DNA from: Dehalococcoidia bacterium
GTDB taxonomy: Bacteria; Chloroflexota; Dehalococcoidia; Lucifugimonadales; HRBIN23
Direction of reading: 5' to 3'
Length of the DNA stretch: 32,895 nucleotides
NCBI GenBank assembly: GCA_025060295.1
Contig: JANXCH010000001.1
Location: forward strand, 1 to 32,895
In this document: one piece after another, positions 28,203 to 32,895 of the stretch
Numbering within the stretch: position 1 is the first letter of the stretch
Layout of the letters: each line of letters opens with the position of its first letter
Position numbers and translations under genes: made by a program
Notes under the pieces: generated by a model
Database searches by the model: none
The model's input: only the letters and a program-made list of their open reading frames with translations
What the model was told of the DNA's origin: nothing

Positions 28203-29888
28203 CTATTCCCACTCGATTGTCCCCGGCGGTTTGGAGGTGATGTCGTAAACCACCCGGTTGACCTGGGGCACCTCGTTGACGATGCGGGTGGAGATGCGGG
28301 CCAACACCTCATAGGGCAGGCGCGCCCAGTCGGCCGTCATAGCGTCTTCCGAAGTAACAGCGCGAACGGCCACCAGATACCCATAAGTGCGATAGTCGCC
28401 CATCACCCCCACGGTGCGCACATTGGTCAGCACCGCGAAGGATTGCCACAACTGCCGATACAGGTTGGCCGCCTTGATCTCGTCCATCACGATCCAATCG
28501 CACGCCCGCAAAATCTCCAGTTTTTCTGGGGTAACTTCACCAATGATGCGGATGGCCAGCCCGGGCCCGGGGAAAGGCTGACGAAAGACGATCTCCTCCG
28601 GCAGGCCCAGGGCCAGCCCCACTTCCCGCACCTCGTCTTTAAACAAGTAACGCAATGGCTCCACCAAGCGCAGGCGCATGGTGGCCGGTAACCCCCCTAC
28701 ATTGTGGTGGGTCTTGATTTTGGCAGCTGCCTTGGCGTCGCCTTTGCTTTCAATGATGTCAGGGTACAAGGTGCCCTGTGCCAGGAAGTCCACCTTTCCC
28801 AGGGCTGCCGCCTGCTCCTCGAAGACGCGGATAAACTCCTCCCCCACCACACGGCGCTTCTCCTCGGGATCCACTACCCCTCGCAGGCGCTCCAAAAAGC
28901 GTTGTGAGGCGTCCACATAGAGCACCCGCAGGCCCATCTTGGTGCGAAAAGTATGGAGCACCCGTTCCGGCTCCTCCCGCCGTAACAGGCCGTTGTTGAC
29001 GAACACGCAGGTGAGTTGGTCGCCCACTGCTTGATGCACGAGGGTGGCTGTAACGGCGGAATCTACCCCACCCGACAGGGCGCACACCACTTTGCCGTCC
29101 CCGACTTGGGAGCGGATGCGCTCTGTCGCCTCGGCGATGAAGTTACGGGGTGTCCACAGGCCCCGACAGCCACACACGCGGTACAGGAAGTTGGCCAGAA
29201 TTTGGCGTCCATAGGGGGTGTGGGCCACCTCGGGATGGAACTGCAGTCCATACAAGCCCCGCTCGGGCGAGCCAATGACAGCCAGAGGGGAGTTTTCCGT
29301 ATAGGCGAGGGCTTGAAAACCTGGGGGCATCTCCACCACCTGGTCTCCGTGGCTCATCCAGACGGGCATCGCGGGGGGGAGGTCTGCAAACAGGGGGGTC
29401 TGGGGCACGTTCTGATGCAGGACGGCGTGGCCATATTCCCGCTTGGCGGGCGCCACCTTGCCCCCCAACTGGTAGGCCAAGGCCTGCATCCCATAGCAGA
29501 TCCCCAATACGGGCACGCCCCACTCCAACACAAAGGGCGGAATTAAGGGTGCCCCCGGTTCATACACGCTGGCGGGCCCTCCCGAAAGGATGAAGCCCTT
29601 GACCTTGAGGTGGGCCAGCGCGTCAGGGGTAACATCAAAGGGGTGCAGTTCACAGTACACCCGACACTCCCGCACCCGGCGGGCGATGAGGCGACTGTAT
29701 TGGGACCCAAAGTCGAGGACGACGATGGCCTCGTCCGCTGTCTTGGGGTGCTCGGGGGTCTGGTCAAGGGTCTCACCTTGGCGGTGGCGCGAAATCTCCA
29801 AGTAGGTGGATACTTCCAGGTGGTCGCTGGCGGCCACACGCCGCCCGCTCTTCCCAAGGGGACCCTCAGGGCTCGGCTCGTGGCTCAT
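28203..29888 (-). CDS. guaA: GMP synthase (glutamine-hydrolysing)
   Basis: Converts XMP to GMP using glutamine. The protein is 561 residues. Class I amidotransferase: [27 protein letters not shown] (Cys131) and FHPEVAHT (His). ATP pyrophosphatase: [12 protein letters not shown]. The C-terminal dimerisation domain has [14 protein letters not shown] and ends KPPGTIEWE. The first 53 residues are an extension beyond the usual start, polar and without recognisable domain; ATG 29888 is the only ATG before the core. Its own promoter would put the transcript start only about 3 nt upstream, so translation may be nearly leaderless. Confidence 0.96.
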   Translation of the reverse strand: MSHEPSPEGPLGKSGRRVAASDHLEVSTYLEISRHRQGETLDQTPEHPKTADEAIVVLDFGSQYSRLIARRVRECRVYCELHPFDVTPDALAHLKVKGFILSGGPASVYEPGAPLIPPFVLEWGVPVLGICYGMQALAYQLGGKVAPAKREYGHAVLHQNVPQTPLFADLPPAMPVWMSHGDQVVEMPPGFQALAYTENSPLAVIGSPERGLYGLQFHPEVAHTPYGRQILANFLYRVCGCRGLWTPRNFIAEATERIRSQVGDGKVVCALSGGVDSAVTATLVHQAVGDQLTCVFVNNGLLRREEPERVLHTFRTKMGLRVLYVDASQRFLERLRGVVDPEEKRRVVGEEFIRVFEEQAAALGKVDFLAQGTLYPDIIESKGDAKAAAKIKTHHNVGGLPATMRLRLVEPLRYLFKDEVREVGLALGLPEEIVFRQPFPGPGLAIRIIGEVTPEKLEILRACDWIVMDEIKAANLYRQLWQSFAVLTNVRTVGVMGDYRTYGYLVAVRAVTSEDAMTADWARLPYEVLARISTRIVNEVPQVNRVVYDITSKPPGTIEWE

Positions 29889-29889
29889 C

Positions 29890-29920
29890 TTGGCCCAAGG
29901 GTAGCACGCTATGCTATACT
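29890..29920 (+). promoter_or_regulatory. extended -10 promoter towards tsaC/sua5
   Basis: TGCTATACT at 29912-29920 is an extended -10 (TGn plus TATACT). A TTGGCC (29890-29895) lies 19 nt upstream as a weak -35. Transcription would start near 29927, giving a leader of about 45 nt before the CTG start of tsaC. It shares almost all of its bases with the opposing guaA promoter. Confidence 0.55.
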
Positions 29921-29926
29921 AGTCAA
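29898..29926 (-). promoter_or_regulatory. promoter of guaA
   Basis: On the minus strand TTGACT (29926-29921), a 17-nt spacer and TACCCT (29903-29898). The predicted start is near 29891, three bases before the guaA ATG. Its -35 lies immediately beside the -10 of the plus-strand promoter, so the two cannot be occupied at once. Confidence 0.55.
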
Positions 29927-29956
29927 GGAACAGCGGGGCAAGTTCCCGCCCCCAAC

Positions 29957-29971
29957 GGGAGGAGGGCTCCC
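29957..29971 (+). promoter_or_regulatory. Shine-Dalgarno of tsaC inside a small hairpin
   Basis: GGGAGGAGGG at 29957-29966 is a very strong ribosome-binding site, 6 nt before a CTG codon at 29972. GGGAG (29957-29961) can pair with CTCCC (29967-29971) over a 5-nt loop, which would partly hide the site. This ribosome site is what decides the upstream CTG start over GTG 30023, which has no Shine-Dalgarno. Confidence 0.5.
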
Positions 29972-30625
29972 CTGCACGACCGATCTTTTATCACAGACCT
30001 GCCCCTTGCCCTGGCGCGCCAGGTGGACGAGGCGGTGGCGATGCTGACCCGGGGGGGCATTGTGGCTTACCCCACCGATACGGTTTATGGCTTGGGTGGG
30101 GATGTCTTTTCTGAAAGCGCTGGAGAGAAAGTGTTCGCCGCCAAAGGACGCCCTGTGGGCATGCCCTTGCCGGTGTTGTTGGCCTCTGTGGAGGATGTGG
30201 AGAGGGTGGCTGTCTCCATTCCGCCAGTGGCCTATCGCCTGATGGAGCGCTTCTGGCCGGGGGCGTTGACGCTGGTGCTCCCCAAGGCTCCGAGTGTGCC
30301 GGCGGTGGTAGCAGCACGGGGATGGACGATCGGGGTGCGCGTGCCGGCGCATCCCGTGCCGAGGGAACTGGCGCGGCGCCTCGGCAACCCGATCCACGGC
30401 ACCAGCGCCAACCCTAGCGGACTCCCCTCCGCCCAAACGGCCGACGAGGTGCGCCGCACCCTCGGGCACGTCGTGGATTACATCGTCGATGGAGGGCCCA
30501 CACCCGGCGGGCAGAGCACGGTGGTGGACTTGACCGGCCCACAGCCCCGTTTGGTGCGCTCCGGCAATGTGCCCCGTGAGGCCATTCAGGAGGTCCTGGG
30601 ACAGCCCTTGATAGGGGGTGGGTAG
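29972..30625 (+). CDS. tsaC: threonylcarbamoyl-AMP synthase (YrdC/Sua5 family)
   Basis: Makes threonylcarbamoyl-AMP for the t6A modification of ANN-decoding tRNAs. The YrdC fold is clear: GGIVAYPTDTVYGLGGDVF, KVFAAKGRPVGMPLPVLL, PGALTLVLPKAPSVP, TIGVRVPAHP, and PIHGTSANPSGLPS. The C-terminus ends after the YrdC domain, so no full Sua5 domain is present. There is no ATG or TTG start. CTG 29972 follows a near-perfect Shine-Dalgarno and gives 217 residues; GTG 30023 would give 200 residues without one. Upstream in-frame codons hold no other start. The stop lies 1-2 codons before the rpiB start, so the genes are coupled. Confidence 0.92.
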   Translation: MHDRSFITDLPLALARQVDEAVAMLTRGGIVAYPTDTVYGLGGDVFSESAGEKVFAAKGRPVGMPLPVLLASVEDVERVAVSIPPVAYRLMERFWPGALTLVLPKAPSVPAVVAARGWTIGVRVPAHPVPRELARRLGNPIHGTSANPSGLPSAQTADEVRRTLGHVVDYIVDGGPTPGGQSTVVDLTGPQPRLVRSGNVPREAIQEVLGQPLIGGG

Positions 30626-30626
30626 C

Positions 30627-31103
30627 GTGGAGGCCCAGAGCACACCCCGTCGCATCGCCATCGGGTGCGACCATCACGGCGTAGCCCTGAAGCAGGCTCT
30701 TATCGCCTTTCTGACCCAGGCAGGCTATATAGTTCAGGACTTCGGCACCCACGACCCGACGCCAGTGGACTACCCCGATGTGGCGGTGCAGGTGGCGGGG
30801 GCAGTGGCCCAGGGCAAGGTGGAGCGGGGCATCCTCATCTGTAGCACGGGAATTGGGATGAGCATCGCCGCCAATAAGGTACCCGGTGTGCGGGCTGCCC
30901 TGTGCCATGACACCTTTTCGGCCCAGCGGGCGCGGGGACACAACAACGCCAATGTGCTGTGCTTGGCGGGTTCGGCACTCCAGCCCACCCAAGCCCAAGA
31001 CATCCTCCAGGCCTTCCTCACAACCCCCTTTGAAGGGGGACGGCACGCCCGCCGTGTGGAGAAGATCGCCCATCTGGAACGCTCGCACATCGCCTGTTGT
31101 TAG
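30627..31103 (+). CDS. rpiB: ribose 5-phosphate isomerase B
   Basis: Interconverts ribose 5-phosphate and ribulose 5-phosphate (RpiB/LacAB fold). The protein is about 158 residues. It has IAIGCDHHGVALKQAL at the N-terminus, the catalytic Cys in ICSTGIGMSIAANK (about residue 72), and RGHNNANVLCLAG. GTG 30627 is preferred because GGGGGT lies 7-8 nt upstream; GTG 30618, nine bases earlier, is an alternative. The tail ends in HIACC. It lies between tsaC and a prenyl-synthase-like gene, 9 bp before the latter. Confidence 0.95.
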   Translation: MEAQSTPRRIAIGCDHHGVALKQALIAFLTQAGYIVQDFGTHDPTPVDYPDVAVQVAGAVAQGKVERGILICSTGIGMSIAANKVPGVRAALCHDTFSAQRARGHNNANVLCLAGSALQPTQAQDILQAFLTTPFEGGRHARRVEKIAHLERSHIACC

Positions 31104-31112
31104 GGTGTTGCC

Positions 31113-32126
31113 GTGGCTGTGCCTCCACCCGTCCTGGACGCCTCACCCGTAGTAGAGAGAAGTCTGCGAGCATATCTTGAAGGGCGTGGGGAACTCCTAT
31201 ATCGGATGTTGGAATATCACTTGGGATGGCGCGATCCCCAGGGCGACTCCACTCCTACGGCTCCTGTGCATCCCTATGGGTCTCTGGCGGTGTTGGCCGG
31301 ACAGGGGTTGGGCCTTCCTGCGACCGCCGTGGCGGTCTGTGGGGCAGCGGTAGAACTCCTCGCCCATTTCCACGCCGTGCACCGGGAGATTCAGGATGGC
31401 ACCCCCGGCTCGTCCGAGCGGCCGGCCCTCTGGTGGCTGTGGGGACCTGCCCAGGCCATCAATGCAGGGGATGGTTTCCACGCCCTGGCCCGCCTCACCC
31501 TGGTGCAGGGTATGCAGGCGCAGGGGTACTCCTCGGAGCGCCTAGTTGAAGCCTTGCGTTTGCTGGATACCACGGCCCTTGCCCTGTGTGAGGGGCGCTA
31601 TGAGGACCTGCAGCTGCAGGAACGCCTAGAGGTAACCGTAGCCCAATGCCGGCGCATCGCTCAAAGCCAAACGGGGGGGGTGGTCGGGTGTGCCTTAGCC
31701 CTACCGGCTATACTCGCGCACCGCCCTAGCGAGGTGCAGAACTTGTGTCAGGAGGCAGGGCGTCGGTTGGGCGAGGGGGTGCACTACTGGCACGACGTGC
31801 GCCGCTGGCGCCGTCCCGTGAGCGAGGGGGTAGCAGGTCCTGTCCTCAACAAGAGTAAAACCTTGCCCCTGGCTTTGGCTCTCCAACGGGCCAGCGTGCG
31901 GGAGAAGCGGGAACTGGGCGTTGTGTATATGAAGCGGGTTTTGGAGCCTGCGGATATTCCCGCATTGACAGCCCTTTTAGAGCGTTTGGGGGCATTTACC
32001 GAGGCGGAAAGCATAGCCCAGCAGGCCATAGAGGACGGTTTGCGCCTGTGGACAAGTGTTACCGGCGACAGGGGCGATACTTTGCGGGAAGCGGTGCACT
32101 ATCTAGCCCACGAGGCCCCGATATAG
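31113..32126 (+). CDS. polyprenyl-synthase-fold protein lacking the Asp-rich catalytic motifs
   Basis: A 337-residue protein with the all-helical isoprenyl diphosphate synthase pattern: [20 protein letters not shown] (helix D), [30 protein letters not shown] (helix H) and [16 protein letters not shown] with a C-terminal bundle. The first motif, normally DDxxD, reads HREIQD (residues 90-95, only Asp95 kept). The second, normally FQxxDDxxD, reads VHYWHDVRR, with a single Asp228. The Lys of the usual KT motif is Gln. Mg-diphosphate ionisation should not work. It may be a regulatory or partner subunit or a repurposed binding protein. It starts with GTG 31113 with little ribosome site and lies between rpiB and pgk. 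Confidence 0.75.
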   Translation: MAVPPPVLDASPVVERSLRAYLEGRGELLYRMLEYHLGWRDPQGDSTPTAPVHPYGSLAVLAGQGLGLPATAVAVCGAAVELLAHFHAVHREIQDGTPGSSERPALWWLWGPAQAINAGDGFHALARLTLVQGMQAQGYSSERLVEALRLLDTTALALCEGRYEDLQLQERLEVTVAQCRRIAQSQTGGVVGCALALPAILAHRPSEVQNLCQEAGRRLGEGVHYWHDVRRWRRPVSEGVAGPVLNKSKTLPLALALQRASVREKRELGVVYMKRVLEPADIPALTALLERLGAFTEAESIAQQAIEDGLRLWTSVTGDRGDTLREAVHYLAHEAPI

Positions 32127-32160
32127 AGGTATCCTTCACATCCCCTGCAGGAGGTGCCCC

Positions 32161-32895
32161 GTGCAAAAGGCGACCATTCGCCACCTGCCCGTAGCGGGCA
32201 GGCGGGTGCTGGTGCGGGTGGACTTCAATGTGCCTATGGAGGATACCCGTATAACCGACGACACCCGCATTCGTGCCGTCCTGCCCACCATCCGTTATTT
32301 GGTGGAGCAAAAGGCGAAGGTGATACTCTGCTCCCATTTGGGACGGCCAGGGGGCAAGGTGGTGGAGAAGGAGCGCCTGCGTCCCGTTGCCCAACGCCTG
32401 TCGGAGGTGTTGGGACACCCCGTGCAGTATGTTACCGATTGCATCGGCCCTGTGGCGCAGCAGGCGGTGCAAGCCCTTACGCCAGGCCAGGTGCTTCTGC
32501 TGGAGAACCTACGCTTTTACCCCGGTGAGGAGAAGAACGACCCGACCTTCGCCCAGGCGTTGGCTTCCCTGGCGGAGGTGTTTGTGAACGATGCCTTCGC
32601 TGCCTCCCATCGTGCTCACGCCTCGGTGGTGGGCGTGCCCCGCTACCTGCCCAGTGTGGCAGGCTTCCTGATGGAGAAGGAACTGCAGGCGTTAGGGACG
32701 GTGCTCACCGCTCCCCAGCGCCCCTTGGGTCTGCTGTTGGGCGGGGCCAAGGTGAGCGATAAGATGCAGGTGTTGGGGAACCTTCTCCCGCGTGTGGATG
32801 TGCTGCTCATCGGCGGGGGGATGGCGGCCACTTTCCTCAAGGCCCAGGGTTTGGAAGTAGGGCGCTCGTTGGTGGAGGAGTCCCTGCTCCCCTTC
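32161..32895 (+). CDS. pgk: phosphoglycerate kinase (C-terminus cut by window edge)
   Basis: Transfers phosphate from 1,3-bisphosphoglycerate to ADP in glycolysis. The N-terminal domain is standard: [70 protein letters not shown], then [25 protein letters not shown] and [10 protein letters not shown] at the start of the nucleotide domain. GTG 32161 has CAGGAGGTG directly upstream. The reading frame is open through the window end after 245 codons; the rest of the protein is missing. It follows the prenyl-synthase-like gene after 34 bp. Confidence 0.96.
   Translation, partial: MQKATIRHLPVAGRRVLVRVDFNVPMEDTRITDDTRIRAVLPTIRYLVEQKAKVILCSHLGRPGGKVVEKERLRPVAQRLSEVLGHPVQYVTDCIGPVAQQAVQALTPGQVLLLENLRFYPGEEKNDPTFAQALASLAEVFVNDAFAASHRAHASVVGVPRYLPSVAGFLMEKELQALGTVLTAPQRPLGLLLGGAKVSDKMQVLGNLLPRVDVLLIGGGMAATFLKAQGLEVGRSLVEESLLPF

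Overview
The window is about 33 kb of high-GC (roughly 60-65% by eye), gene-dense bacterial chromosome, mostly housekeeping genes with a few odd accessory ones. No phage, IS element or CRISPR array is visible. The likely source is a Chloroflexota bacterium, perhaps a Dehalococcoidia/SAR202-type or thermophilic lineage. That is an inference from the mix of a bifunctional archaeal-type fructose-1,6-bisphosphate aldolase/phosphatase, a short archaeal-like nicotinate phosphoribosyltransferase, a stand-alone acyl-CoA mutase large subunit, a CaiB-type CoA-transferase and an EF-Tu with a Cys-rich insert. No rRNA gene is present to settle it.

Layout. (1) 1-6387, minus strand: alpha/beta hydrolase, CaiB-type CoA-transferase, prolyl-tRNA synthetase, polysaccharide deacetylase, small cupin, and a gamma-glutamyltransferase cut by the window edge. 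(2) 6541-7519, minus: a DUF433/DUF5615 toxin-antitoxin-like pair with its own promoter. (3) 7638-11581, minus: a translation/transcription operon, tRNA-Thr(UGU), tRNA-Tyr(GUA), tRNA-Thr(GGU), tuf, rpmG, secE, nusG, rplK, rplA, driven by a near-consensus promoter. The order matches the E. coli thrU-tyrU-(glyT)-thrT-tufB-secE-nusG-rplKA arrangement. (4) 11690-12870, plus: rpsP-khpA-rimM from a divergent promoter, ending in a terminator. (5) 12898-15960, plus: tRNA-Leu(CAA), an acyl-CoA mutase large subunit with isobutyryl-CoA-mutase-like active-site residues, and FBP aldolase/phosphatase. (6) 15976-18516: a nicotinate phosphoribosyltransferase diverging from folP-folK. (7) 18459-20380, minus: TlpA-type thioredoxin, CopD-like membrane protein, degenerate Lgt-like membrane protein and a Trm112-like zinc protein, an overlapping cluster that may be a membrane redox module. 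(8) 20482-21633, plus: an enolase-superfamily sugar-acid dehydratase. (9) 21657-27838, minus: HTH protein, HicB-like protein, purD, purE, valS, sbcD. (10) 28203-29888, minus: guaA, diverging from (11) 29972 to the window end, plus: tsaC/sua5 (apparently a CTG start), rpiB, a prenyl-synthase-fold protein without catalytic motifs, and pgk (cut by the window edge).

Most of the window serves translation, purine, folate and NAD supply, and central carbon metabolism. The least ordinary items are the EF-Tu P-loop Asp-to-Ala change with a four-Cys insert, the degenerate prenyl synthase beside pgk, the TlpA/CopD/Lgt-like cluster, the ICM-like mutase, and the mutually overlapping guaA/tsaC promoters with a hairpin-embedded Shine-Dalgarno and CTG start. 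All functional statements come from reading translated sequence and recalled family knowledge. No database search was run.
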